Shown: positions 42,999 to 51,579, numbered from the stretch's first letter. The stretch: DNA of 57,024 bases from Rhodobiaceae bacterium (GCA_020441995.1 JAGRLC010000006.1:7381-64404); one strand, 5' to 3'. Numbers and translations: made by a program. Notes: a model not told the origin generated them from the letters alone.

Positions 42999-45317
42999 AT
43001 GAGTGTTCACACGGCAGCGCCGATGGCAGCGATGCCCGCGCAAGGCGAAGTTACGGTGTTCGGCGTATTCGCGGCGTTGTTGCGCAAAAAACGCTGGATC
43101 ATAGTGCCGGCAATTCTGGCCGCGCTTGCCGCTGTGGCTTATGTGACCGTCACCCCGCCGCAATATCTTGCCGAGGCGACCATCATCGTCGAGCCGCAGG
43201 AATCGCCGTTTACCCGGCCGCAGGGCGAGACGGGGCAGCAATCGGCCGATAGCCAGACGGTCGCCAGCCAGGTCCAGGTGGTCAAATCACTCGATGTGGC
43301 GAACATCGTCATCGACAAGCTGAAGCTTGCCGAGCGCGCCGAGTTCAACCCCGAACTGCGTCCCGCCGGGCTCTTGTCCACGCTGACGTCTTTTCTTGGC
43401 GGCTCCAGCGAGGATGAGGTCAGAAAGGCGGTTCTGCGGGAATATTTCGATCATCTGACCACCTACGCCGTAAACGATACACGCGTGATCGTCGTGGAGT
43501 TCTGGTCGCGTGACGACAAGCTGAGCGCGGAAGCCACCAATGCCATTGCGGATGCCTATCTGGAGGTTCAGCGCGAAATAAACGCCAAGATGACCAGCGA
43601 TGCGACGGGCTGGCTTGAAAGACAGATTGCCGACCTGCGCGCCAAGGTTTCCGATGCCGAGCGCAGGGTTGAGTTGTACCGCACCGAAAACGGCCTGTTC
43701 ACGACCGGCGGCGGCTCGCGCGGTGAAAACGACAACGGCATGACCATTCAGTCAACGCAGCTCGCAGAGCTGTCGACGCAACTGAGCCAGGCCCGCGCGC
43801 AGCGCTCCGATGCCCAAGCCCGCGCGCGCCTGATCCGCGAAAAGCTTGAGAGCGGGCAGGCGAGCGAAACGCGCGAAGTGGCGAATTCCGGTCTGATCCA
43901 GCGTCTGCAGGAGGAGCGGGTGCGCCTTGCCTCGCAGATCGCCGAACTGGCCAGCACTTATCTGCCGGCGCATCCGCGCATGCAGGAGTTGCGGGCCCAG
44001 CTTTCCGATCTGGACCGGCAGATCCGCGTTGCGGTTGAGAAGATCGTCGCTTCTTTGGAAAACGACGCGGCGATCGCTGCGGCGCGTGAAAAACAGCTTG
44101 AAACAAACATCGACGCGCTGAAGTCGAATGTGGCGCTTGCCAATGAGAACGAGGTCCAGCTTCGCGCGCTTGAACGCGAGGCCAAGGCGCAGCGCGATCT
44201 GCTGTCCACCTATCTCGCCCGCTACCGGGAAGCCGCTGCGCGCAACGACAATCAGTTCGCGCCGGCCGATGCCCGTATCGTTTCGCGCGCGACCGTTCCG
44301 CTGGAACCGTTCTTTCCCTCCAAGGTGGGAATTCCGGTGATGGCGGTGATCGCCGCTCTGGTTCTGTCGTCGGCGATTGTCATGACACTCGAACTTGCGG
44401 CCGCATATTCGCTGACACCGGCGGCGCGTGCCGATGCCGCGGTATCCGGTGAACGGGAGCAGGCCGGCCGGATGGAGCCCTATCTTGAGCCGGGCATGGC
44501 TGCGGATGATGAAGTTCCGGTTGAGGACGATGAAACGGCCAGCCCGGACATGACCGCATTCGGCAATGCCGCAACGGATGAAGCCACACCGGACGAGGAC
44601 GCGCCGGAAAAGGCGCCGGGCGCGATTGCCTCTGCCATGCGGCGCGCGGGCGCCATGATGCAGCAGCGCGGCGAAGCCCGGGATGCCTCAGGCGATGCGC
44701 GCGCCGAACCTGTCATGGATGCGCCTGCCGAACCTGTAATCGATACACCCGCCGCCGATGACGCCACGCTGCTCGCGGTAGAGACCGCCATGGTGGTGAC
44801 CTCGGTTGGCGATCAGGCTGTCGTCTACAACACAGCGCTTGCTCATGGCCGCAGACTTGCGGCGGAAGGCGCGCAGGTTATCCTCATCGACACGCTGGCG
44901 GGCGAGGGGTTTTCCGCCTCCCAGCTTGGCCGCGATCCCATGCACGGTTACTTCGACCTGGTGTCGGGAATCGCGGATTTCTCCGATGTCATTTTCCGCG
45001 ATCACACAAGCCGTATGGATATCATGGCGCCTGGCAGGGGCGATCCGGATCTCGCCGACGATGCGGATGGTCCGAGGGCCATTCTCGAAGCTTTGGAGCA
45101 GGCTTACGACACCATCCTGCTCGTTGCCCCGCCGGTTTATTCCGCCACGCTGGCAACGATCGCCGGTGAAGTTGCCGTGGTTCGTCCCGATGACATTCCC
45201 GATGATGTCGCCGACGATCTCGCCCGGATGCTTGCCGATGTGGCCGTCGGCCAGGTCACGGTTGTCGCGGCGGAAGATCCGCAAGATGCGCCATACGGCG
45301 TGGCGGCTGTCATCTAG
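42999..45317 (+). CDS. Wzz/Wzc-like co-polymerase with degenerate C-terminal nucleotide domain
   Basis: Inner-membrane chain-length/export protein of 772 residues; the start MSVHTAAPMAAMPAQG is preferred, since the frame upstream lacks family similarity. Helix 1 is at about 32-52, then PQYLAEATIIVEPQESPF, long coiled coils to about 440, PAHPRMQELRAQLSDLDRQI, helix 2 at about 445-465, an acidic Glu/Asp/Ala-rich linker (about 490-590) and a C-terminal MinD/BY-kinase-like fold. The Walker A position reads VTSVGDQAVVYN (601-610 region) with no GK[ST], and the A' motif reads LIDTLAGEG, so ATP use is doubtful. It is divergent from the Wza lipoprotein gene, with which it should form the envelope-spanning export complex. 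Confidence 0.85.
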   Translation: MSVHTAAPMAAMPAQGEVTVFGVFAALLRKKRWIIVPAILAALAAVAYVTVTPPQYLAEATIIVEPQESPFTRPQGETGQQSADSQTVASQVQVVKSLDVANIVIDKLKLAERAEFNPELRPAGLLSTLTSFLGGSSEDEVRKAVLREYFDHLTTYAVNDTRVIVVEFWSRDDKLSAEATNAIADAYLEVQREINAKMTSDATGWLERQIADLRAKVSDAERRVELYRTENGLFTTGGGSRGENDNGMTIQSTQLAELSTQLSQARAQRSDAQARARLIREKLESGQASETREVANSGLIQRLQEERVRLASQIAELASTYLPAHPRMQELRAQLSDLDRQIRVAVEKIVASLENDAAIAAAREKQLETNIDALKSNVALANENEVQLRALEREAKAQRDLLSTYLARYREAAARNDNQFAPADARIVSRATVPLEPFFPSKVGIPVMAVIAALVLSSAIVMTLELAAAYSLTPAARADAAVSGEREQAGRMEPYLEPGMAADDEVPVEDDETASPDMTAFGNAATDEATPDEDAPEKAPGAIASAMRRAGAMMQQRGEARDASGDARAEPVMDAPAEPVIDTPAADDATLLAVETAMVVTSVGDQAVVYNTALAHGRRLAAEGAQVILIDTLAGEGFSASQLGRDPMHGYFDLVSGIADFSDVIFRDHTSRMDIMAPGRGDPDLADDADGPRAILEALEQAYDTILLVAPPVYSATLATIAGEVAVVRPDDIPDDVADDLARMLADVAVGQVTVVAAEDPQDAPYGVAAVI

Positions 45318-45325
45318 TTTCGCAG

Positions 45326-45386
45326 CCGGGGAAAGAAGTGCGCGCCGGGGCGGTGAGCCGTTACCGGCGTCATGCCATTTTCCCGG
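45326..45386. terminator. Possible bidirectional terminator structure
   Basis: Between two converging genes: CCGGGGAAA (outer arm) pairs with TTTTCCCGG, enclosing GCGCCGG / CCGGCGT and the inner CGG-TGAG-CCG hairpin. The nested, nearly symmetric stem could stop transcription from either side or act as an mRNA end. No T-tract is clear. Confidence 0.4.
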
Positions 45387-45391
45387 TCAGT

Positions 45392-46684
45392 TCAGGACAG
45401 CCTGCCCTGAATGCTGTGGAGCAGGCCAAGCAGGCGCGGCGAGTGCTTGAGGACGGCCTTGATCTTCAGGCTGAGCGTTGCTGACGGCGCGGTCAGTATC
45501 CGCCCGCGCAGATTTGACGCGATGACGCTGTCGAACAGCGGTTCCTTGTCGTGGCACCAGCGGCGTTTGTATTCCGCGTCGCCAACGCCGAGATCGAAGG
45601 TCTTGATGCCGCGCGCGCAGAAATGCTCAAGCAGCATGGCGATCATCACTTCGCCGGGCGCGCATTGAGCGAACTCGTCTGAATCGAACGAAATTGACGT
45701 TCCCGCCGCGCGCGTCTGCGAAACCGCGCAAACGAATGTCGCAACGATCCGCTCTCCTGCGTGCAGCGCATGGATTTCCAGTGGCGGAGGCGGGCCGTCT
45801 TCATGCGGGATCGCGGCTTGCGTCAGAAAACCGATGACCGCATCGCTGGAAAAGATGCGCCGGTCGGCGCGGCAGTTGTCCAGCTGCTGCTTGTGGCCGC
45901 GCAAGGCGGCCAGTGCCTCGATGATTTCGACATGCGTGTCCGCGCGGCGCAATTCGACCCTGCCGGCGGTTTCTTCGAGGCGGCGGATGTTGCGGCGGAT
46001 TTTCTTGCGTGACGAACGGCTGCGCAGCCGCTCCATCAGTGCGTTGTAATCCTCGGACAGATTGATTGCATGGCATGGGCTTGGCGAAGCAAAACCGCCG
46101 ATTGCGGCAAGCGGATTGGTGGCGCCTTCGAAACTTTCCGGCTGGTTGAGCAGGACAACCGCATCGGCGCCCGAAAGCCGTCCCGCTTCGCTCATTAATT
46201 TGCGCCAGTCCTGCGGCTTCAGAATGTTGAGCGCGTGCCGGTCGTAAATCCCCATGCCGTAATTGGCGTGTTTGCCGCCGAGCCATCCAAGCATCGGGAA
46301 TCCGCGGCAACTGCAGCAGCCAAGCGGCCAGATGAATGCTGTTCTGCCGTCCTCGGTCCGGCCTTCGACGATGCGCAGGTTGATGCCTTCATCGCGGCCC
46401 AGCGTGTTGTGCCATGCGCGCATGAAGTCGAGACGCTGATACGGGGTCATAAGTGCGCCGGAGGATTCCAGCCCAAGCCATGCCGCCGCAACCGTATCGA
46501 AACGGTCGTGCATTGTGATGTGACAGGTGCCCGCATCGGTGGATACGGCAGCGCGCAGCGGATATGCGCCAGCGCTTTTGCCGCGTGCGGAAGCCGCTCC
46601 GGCAATTGCCTGGATCGTATCTATTTCCGGTGCAGCCGCCATTGTCCTGCCGTTTGGGCTTTTTTCGCTAATTGCGGCCATCAT
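45392..46684 (-). CDS. FemAB/GNAT-type acyltransferase (CelD/BioF2-like)
   Basis: Cytoplasmic protein of about 430 residues in the GNAT/FemAB superfamily found in EPS and cellulose clusters. Visible features are the first acyltransferase half with RLDFMRAWHNTLG, and the linker RSRSSRKKIRRNIRRLEE, a basic helix characteristic of this family. The second GNAT half has ISFDSDEFAQCAPGEVMIAMLLEHFCARGIKTFDLGVGDAEYKRRWC. The GxxxxDxGxGxxxYKxxW ending is a family signature. The start is uncertain: the ATG used, or one 14 codons later preceded by AGGA. It is divergent by 60 bp from a polysaccharide deacetylase. The likely role is acylation, or amino-acyl transfer, to a sugar of the polymer. Confidence 0.82.
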   Translation of the reverse strand: MMAAISEKSPNGRTMAAAPEIDTIQAIAGAASARGKSAGAYPLRAAVSTDAGTCHITMHDRFDTVAAAWLGLESSGALMTPYQRLDFMRAWHNTLGRDEGINLRIVEGRTEDGRTAFIWPLGCCSCRGFPMLGWLGGKHANYGMGIYDRHALNILKPQDWRKLMSEAGRLSGADAVVLLNQPESFEGATNPLAAIGGFASPSPCHAINLSEDYNALMERLRSRSSRKKIRRNIRRLEETAGRVELRRADTHVEIIEALAALRGHKQQLDNCRADRRIFSSDAVIGFLTQAAIPHEDGPPPPLEIHALHAGERIVATFVCAVSQTRAAGTSISFDSDEFAQCAPGEVMIAMLLEHFCARGIKTFDLGVGDAEYKRRWCHDKEPLFDSVIASNLRGRILTAPSATLSLKIKAVLKHSPRLLGLLHSIQGRLS

Positions 46685-46744
46685 TGCCGCAACCGATCAA
46701 AAGTTTACCCGATTGAAACAGCGAAAAGGTTACCAAAGCTCATC

Positions 46745-47797
46745 ATGAACCGGTTTCGCATGAACATCATTAAGGGAGGCCTTACGGCGCTGACCGCGAC
46801 CGGCGCGCCGTATCTGCTGTCCGGCCTGACGCGGGGACGCGGCGTGATTTTCACGCTGCACCATGTCGTGCAGGAAAGCGATGACGGCTTTCAGCCGAAC
46901 CGCATACTGGAAGTCACGCCGGGTTTTCTGGAGCGTGCGGTCAAGCGGATACGCAAGGCCGGCTACGAGATCATACCCATAGGCGAGGTTGCGCAACGGC
47001 TCAGGGAACCCGACAGCCAGCGCTTCGTGGTGCTGACGTTCGACGATGGCTACCGCGACAATCTCGAGAACGCCTATCCGGTTCTCAAGTCTCTGGACTG
47101 CCCGTTCACGATTTATGTCGCCACCTCCATGCCAGATGGGACGGCCGAGCTGTGGTGGCGGGTTCTGGAGACTGTGATCGCCAGCCGTTCCCAGTTCGAG
47201 GTGAAGTTCGATGGCTACCCGGCAGGCTTCAACACCGAGACGCCTGATGAAAAATACAAGGCCTACGAAACCATATACTGGTGGCTGCGCAAGAAGTCGC
47301 AGGACGATCAGCGCGCCTTCATCCGCGAACTGGCGGCGCGTTACGACGTCGATATGGGTGCGATGACAAGGCGTCTTGCCATGGGTTGGGACGAGGTTTC
47401 GGTGCTCGCCCAGGACAGCCTGGTGACCATTGGCGCGCACACGGTCAATCATTACGCGCTGGCTGCGGTATCGGAAGAGCGGGCGGAATCGGAAATGAGG
47501 AATTCCGCCGAAATTCTTGAAAGCTATCTGCCCGAGCGTCCGCGCCACTTTGCCTACCCTTATGGCGACAGGGGGTCGGCTGCGGCGCGTGAATTCATGC
47601 TTGCCCGCGAGTGCGGCTTCGAGACCGGCGTGACGACGCGCCCGGGCGTGCTGTTCGATGCCCACCTCGAACATTTGCACGCATTGCCGCGTATTTCGTT
47701 GAACGGCGAATTCCAGTCGATGCATTATCTCGACACGTTCCTGTCGGGTATTCCATCTCTGGTCTTCAACAAGGGGCGGCGCCTCAACGTCGCTTGA
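46745..47797 (+). CDS. Polysaccharide deacetylase with intact NodB motifs
   Basis: CE4-type deacetylase of 350 residues. The ATG is the first one downstream of the divergent promoter gap; the frame upstream shows no family similarity. Motifs are complete: TFDDGYRDN with D100/D101, GAHTVNHYAL with H232 and H236, and FAYPYGDRGS, so catalysis is expected. An insertion between the first two motifs (about 130-215, WWRVLETVIASR and a helical segment) is typical of the deacetylases found in bacterial EPS loci. No signal peptide is obvious, although residues 10-28 are mildly hydrophobic. It is followed 11 bp later by a molybdate-binding protein gene. It contrasts with the NodB-GT2 fusion, whose motifs are eroded. 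Confidence 0.88.
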   Translation: MNRFRMNIIKGGLTALTATGAPYLLSGLTRGRGVIFTLHHVVQESDDGFQPNRILEVTPGFLERAVKRIRKAGYEIIPIGEVAQRLREPDSQRFVVLTFDDGYRDNLENAYPVLKSLDCPFTIYVATSMPDGTAELWWRVLETVIASRSQFEVKFDGYPAGFNTETPDEKYKAYETIYWWLRKKSQDDQRAFIRELAARYDVDMGAMTRRLAMGWDEVSVLAQDSLVTIGAHTVNHYALAAVSEERAESEMRNSAEILESYLPERPRHFAYPYGDRGSAAAREFMLARECGFETGVTTRPGVLFDAHLEHLHALPRISLNGEFQSMHYLDTFLSGIPSLVFNKGRRLNVA

Positions 47798-47808
47798 ACC
47801 GTCTCATC

Positions 47809-48585
47809 ATGCTGACGCTGCGCCGCTGCCTCATTTGTCTCGTCATCTGCGTGGTCGTGGCCTTGTCGCCTCACAAGGCGCGTGCGGACGAGATTGTCGT
47901 CTTTGCCGCTGCGAGCCTGAAGGAGGCTATGGACGAGATTTCCGCGGGCTTCGCCAAAGAGACCGGTCATTCGGCAATTATATCGCTGGCCGGCTCGTCG
48001 GCGCTTGCGCGCCAGATCCAGCAGGGCGCGCCCGCCGACATCTTCATATCCGCCAATGCCGCCTGGATGGACGTGCTGGAAAAGGATGGTCTGATCGATC
48101 CCGCCAGCCGTTTCGACCTGCTGAACAATTCGCTCGTGCTCGTGGCGCACGGCAGGGATGCGGACCCCGTCGATATCGCGCCCGGTATGGACCTTGCCGG
48201 CATTCTGGGTGACGGGCGGCTTGCCATGGCGCTGGTCGATGCCGTCCCGGCCGGCATCTACGGCAAGGCGGCTCTGCAAAGCCTTGGTATCTGGGAGCAG
48301 GTGGCGCCGAAGGTGGCGCAGGCCGATAACGTACGTGCGGCGCTTGCGCTCGTCTCCGCCGGCGAAGCGCCGATGGGCATCGTCTACATGACGGATGCCA
48401 TTGCCGACGAGAATGTCAGCGTCGCGGGAACCTTTCCCGCCGGCACGCATCCGCCGATTGTCTATCCTGCGGCGGCTGTGGCCGAAAGCGACAACCCGCT
48501 CACTGCGCGGTTTCTGGAATACCTGAAAGGCGCGGCTGCCCGTGCCGCTTTCCAGAGCAGAGGGTTTGCCGTGGTCGCGGAATAG
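47809..48585 (+). CDS. modA: Molybdate ABC transporter substrate-binding protein, orphan
   Basis: Periplasmic oxyanion-binding protein of 258 residues. The signal peptide MLTLRRCLICLVICVVVALS ends near ARA (about residue 24). The mature part begins DEIVVFAAASLKEAMDEIS, with the binding-site serines and SLAGSSALARQIQQGAPADIFISAN, then NSLVLVAHG and VDAVPAGIYGKAAL, all ModA hallmarks. No modB or modC lies nearby, so the transporter partners must be elsewhere or absent. The ATG is 11 bases after the deacetylase stop. A TTG overlapping that stop is an alternative start but would put charged residues before the signal. Co-transcription with a deacetylase is unexplained. Confidence 0.88.
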   Translation: MLTLRRCLICLVICVVVALSPHKARADEIVVFAAASLKEAMDEISAGFAKETGHSAIISLAGSSALARQIQQGAPADIFISANAAWMDVLEKDGLIDPASRFDLLNNSLVLVAHGRDADPVDIAPGMDLAGILGDGRLAMALVDAVPAGIYGKAALQSLGIWEQVAPKVAQADNVRAALALVSAGEAPMGIVYMTDAIADENVSVAGTFPAGTHPPIVYPAAAVAESDNPLTARFLEYLKGAAARAAFQSRGFAVVAE

Positions 48586-48587
48586 CT

Positions 48588-48806
48588 TTAATCGCGCGCT
48601 ATCCAGCGCAGCAGCCAGCGCATCGGCAACAGCCAAGCGAGACCCGCGAAGGCGTAGAAAACCGTTTGCAGGGCAATCGGCTTGTCCACCATCCATGTCG
48701 CGACCAGGGCCATCATGATCAGGCAATAGGCCACGAGATAGACCACGATCAGCAATACGCCCGCCAGCGTCTTGAACCTCGGCCGCGTGCGCATTTGCTC
48801 GGTCAT
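48588..48806 (-). CDS. DUF2842 family small membrane protein
   Basis: Conserved alphaproteobacterial membrane protein of 72 residues with two hydrophobic segments (about 15-37 and 45-64) separated by VDKPIALQTVFYAFAGLAWLLP. The ATG follows GAAGGATCACC, a good ribosome-binding site. Function is unknown. It sits beside the heme A synthase gene, divergent from it. Its stop lies two bases from the converging modA stop, which marks the right edge of the polysaccharide region. Confidence 0.8.
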   Translation of the reverse strand: MTEQMRTRPRFKTLAGVLLIVVYLVAYCLIMMALVATWMVDKPIALQTVFYAFAGLAWLLPMRWLLRWIARD

Positions 48807-48927
48807 GGTGATCCTTCTTCCCCGCAAGACTGCGGCAAAGGCGCGCTTCAGCCCGCTTTGCCTTGCCTGAAATGTGTCGCCGCCGTAGTTAGCGGCTTGT
48901 GTCACAAACGCAAGAGACCAAGACAAC

Positions 48928-50019
48928 ATGAGTGCGCAGCCGCAGGACATCGCGACAACATCGGGACAGGCCGCCGCGCGACCGGCCCATGCGGATCGCG
49001 CGGTGCGTGTCTGGCTGCTTGCGCTCGCCATTGCCGTGGTCGCCATGGTCATGGTCGGCGGAGCAACGCGGCTGACGGATTCAGGCCTCTCAATAACCGA
49101 ATGGAAGCCCGTGACCGGCGCGCTCCCGCCCCTCAGCGAGGCGGACTGGCATGCCGAGTTCGAGAAATACCGGCAGATTCCGGAATACCACTTGGTCAAC
49201 AAGGGCATGACCCTTGAAGAGTTCAAGCAGATCTACTGGTGGGAGTGGGGCCACCGCCTGCTGGGCCGCTTCGTCGGCGTGCTGTTCATCGTGCCGTTCC
49301 TGTTCTTCCTTGCGCGCGGCTGGCTCACTCGCCGCATGCTCTGGCTCACGTTCGGCGCTTTCGTGCTCGGCGGCATGCAGGGCGCAATCGGCTGGTGGAT
49401 GGTTGCAAGCGGCCTTGTCGAACGCACCGATGTCAGCCAGTACCGACTTGCGGCGCATCTCGGCATGGCGGTGCTGATCTTCGCCTATCTCGTCTGGCTC
49501 TCGCGGCAGGTGGGGGAGAAGGCGCACGCGGACGCTGAGCCGGCCCGTATCGCTGTTCTCGGCAAGCTGATAGCGCCCGTGATCTTCCTGCAGATCCTGC
49601 TCGGCGCCCTTGTCGCCGGGCTTGACGCCGGGCTTGCCTATCCGACATGGCCGCTGATGGATGGCAAGCTGGTGCCCGATGGCCTCGGGCAGCTGTCGCC
49701 GTGGTGGCTGAACGCATTCGAGAATATCACCGCCGTCCAGTTCAACCACCGCATGTTCGCTTATCTCGTTACCGCGCTGATCGCATGCCATGCCTTGGAT
49801 GCTTGGAGGAACGCAGCGAATGAGGGCACGAGGAAGCGGGCAGGGCTGATGCTTGCAGTAACGGTTGTGCAGGTGGTGCTGGGCATCTCGGCGCTTGTGC
49901 TTGGCGTGCCGATCCATGTCGCGCTGGCTCACCAACTGGTGGCGATCATCCTGTTCGGCATCGCGGTGGTGCATGCCGACGCGCTGCGGACGCCGCAGAG
50001 GATGCCCGTGGCTGCTTAG
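48928..50019 (+). CDS. ctaA: Heme A synthase (CtaA)
   Basis: Membrane enzyme of 363 residues that oxidises the C8 methyl of heme O to the formyl of heme A for aa3-type cytochrome oxidase. Eight helices are apparent. The family motifs are GGATRLTDSGLSITEW near the N-terminus, WWEWGHRLLGR, AAHLGMAVL, QFNHRMFAY and ALAHQLVAI, supplying the conserved histidine pairs for the two haem sites. The length and motif order match the alphaproteobacterial CtaA type 2 proteins. It is preceded by a divergent DUF2842 gene. A LysE exporter gene converges on it 18 bp downstream. Confidence 0.95.
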   Translation: MSAQPQDIATTSGQAAARPAHADRAVRVWLLALAIAVVAMVMVGGATRLTDSGLSITEWKPVTGALPPLSEADWHAEFEKYRQIPEYHLVNKGMTLEEFKQIYWWEWGHRLLGRFVGVLFIVPFLFFLARGWLTRRMLWLTFGAFVLGGMQGAIGWWMVASGLVERTDVSQYRLAAHLGMAVLIFAYLVWLSRQVGEKAHADAEPARIAVLGKLIAPVIFLQILLGALVAGLDAGLAYPTWPLMDGKLVPDGLGQLSPWWLNAFENITAVQFNHRMFAYLVTALIACHALDAWRNAANEGTRKRAGLMLAVTVVQVVLGISALVLGVPIHVALAHQLVAIILFGIAVVHADALRTPQRMPVAA

Positions 50020-50037
50020 CGCTGCGGGACGATGCGC

Positions 50038-50661
50038 CTATTGCAGGCGTGCGGTCAGTATCTTTGCGCCGGCCAGACCAAATCCGATCGCGAAAGCGGA
50101 TTCAAACCAGCGGCGCAGCCGCAGATATCCCTTGCTGAGCCACGGGTTGGAAAACAGCAGCGCGTAGACGTGAAAGAGCACGAAGTTCTGCATCCCGACG
50201 ATGGCAACGATGAAGGCCAACTGCATCGGTGAGATGGTGGCTGGGACGCCGATCGAATACAGCGACCCGAAAAACAGGATTGCCTTCGGATTGGTCAGGT
50301 GCAGCATCAAGCCCTTGAAATAAAGCGCGCGCGGCGTGCCTTGCATTTGCTTCGCGCTGGAAGCTTTCTGCGAAAGCGCGGCCCTGGCCGACTTGAACGC
50401 AAGGAAGAGAAGATAGCCGGCGCCGAAATATCTGACGGCTTCCAGCATCCAGACATGCGCCATCATGATCGCGCTCAAGCCCGCCGCCGCAGCCGCGGAC
50501 CACATCACCGATCCTGTCGTAATGCCGCTCGCCAGAGAAAGGCCCGCTTTCCGGCCCGCCGCCATGGAGGTTCCAGCAAGGGCCAGTGTGGCAGGCCCCG
50601 GACTGACGGCCGCAACAAAGGCGGCAAGCAGAATGAGGTGCAGATTGATGTCCTGAAGCAC
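50038..50661 (-). CDS. LysE/RhtB family exporter
   Basis: Inner-membrane amino-acid or metabolite exporter of 207 residues with six predicted helices. The first helix ends in the signature SPGPATLALAGTSMAAGRKAG, and TNPKAILFFGSLY in the second half is the second family motif. The substrate is unknown; homoserine, threonine and their analogues are exported by relatives. It is transcribed alone, convergent with ctaA, with a separate minus-strand gene 76 bp upstream. Confidence 0.9.
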   Translation of the reverse strand: MLQDINLHLILLAAFVAAVSPGPATLALAGTSMAAGRKAGLSLASGITTGSVMWSAAAAAGLSAIMMAHVWMLEAVRYFGAGYLLFLAFKSARAALSQKASSAKQMQGTPRALYFKGLMLHLTNPKAILFFGSLYSIGVPATISPMQLAFIVAIVGMQNFVLFHVYALLFSNPWLSKGYLRLRRWFESAFAIGFGLAGAKILTARLQ

Positions 50662-50737
50662 GGCGGGTGGCCTTTTTCACAAGATTGGGTGACGACCGTA
50701 GGGCTTGTTTAGTGCACCGGCAATAGCTTGGTTGCAC

Positions 50738-51496
50738 TCACAAAACGTAAGGCACGAGCGCCTTCCGGTTAGCGGGATAGTCGGGGAATTCGCGCGCGTA
50801 CCAGCGGTGATGGCTGAGCGCGCGCGGGATCAGGTTTGCCGCCGTCCATACCGCGAATGCCAGCGCCGGAAGGTTCCAGCAGGCAATCGCAAAGCCGCAC
50901 CACTCGATGATCTCGCCCAGATGATTGGGGCAGGAGACCTTTTCGAACAACCCGCCATGCGGGATCGTGTAATGGCTTTCGCGGTGTTTGCGCAGGGCGA
51001 TCAGTTCGCCGTCGGCCCAAAGGTTGATCGCGGCCCCGGCAAGAAAGACGGCGATGCCGATGATGAATCTCGGGTCGCTGCCCCAGCCGGGCGGATAGCC
51101 GCCCCAGCCGCTGCCGAGATAGAAACCGTTCGCCCAGCCATTGATGCTGTTGAATGCGACCGCCGAGAGCACGATTGCCACGGGAATGTGCTTGCCGGAT
51201 GTACGTATGCGCAGCGGGAACACAATGGCGCGATGCATGTAGTGGGCAATCCACAGCGCAACGCAGACCCAGATAACGCCGGTATCCGGTATGCCGCCCC
51301 ACAAGAAGGCCGCCAGAAGCGCCACAGGCGACACGATCTCCATGATCACCCAACCGAGCCGGTTGCCGATCACCGGTCCCCAGCGCCTGCTGGCATGGCG
51401 TCCATAGGGCGCAGTAACGAATAGCTGCACCGGCATCAGCAAGATGGCCAGCGCAATCCACGCAAGCATCAGGAGATTGAATGTCTGTTGATCCAA
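50738..51496 (-). CDS. Steroid 5-alpha-reductase/isoprenylcysteine methyltransferase-fold membrane protein
   Basis: Membrane protein with six or so helices, about 252 residues from the TTG start proposed here (LDQQTFNLLMLAWIAL), which has GAGGA a few bases upstream. An ATG at 51589 would extend the frame but lies inside the 20-bp palindrome next to the divergent TetR gene, so it is disfavoured. The C-terminal half has ALRKHRESHYTIPHGGLFEKVSCPNHLGEIIEW and RALSHHRWYAREFPDYPANRKALVPY, which is the NADPH-site signature of the 3-oxo-5-alpha-steroid 4-dehydrogenase family (PF02544). The substrate is unknown in bacteria. It is probably controlled by the adjacent regulator. Confidence 0.8.
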   Translation of the reverse strand: MDQQTFNLLMLAWIALAILLMPVQLFVTAPYGRHASRRWGPVIGNRLGWVIMEIVSPVALLAAFLWGGIPDTGVIWVCVALWIAHYMHRAIVFPLRIRTSGKHIPVAIVLSAVAFNSINGWANGFYLGSGWGGYPPGWGSDPRFIIGIAVFLAGAAINLWADGELIALRKHRESHYTIPHGGLFEKVSCPNHLGEIIEWCGFAIACWNLPALAFAVWTAANLIPRALSHHRWYAREFPDYPANRKALVPYVL

Positions 51497-51579
51497 AGAG
51501 TCCTCGCCTGTCCTGTTGTTCGAGCCTAGCGGTAATGGCGCGTGCTGCCGAGTGTCTGGATTGCCTTGCGGTGATTCAA

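Noticed and set aside
7000..48600. CRISPR array, defence system, prophage or transposase hidden in the accessory region
   Set aside because: All large frames are accounted for by glycan, transport or wall genes. No regularly spaced repeats, integrase or transposase motifs were found.
7000..48600. Exosortase or PEP-CTERM sorting gene expected from the FemAB/NodB content
   Set aside because: None of the multi-pass membrane proteins shows the exosortase Cys/Arg/His arrangement. The candidates fit polymerase, GT-C or flippase families better.
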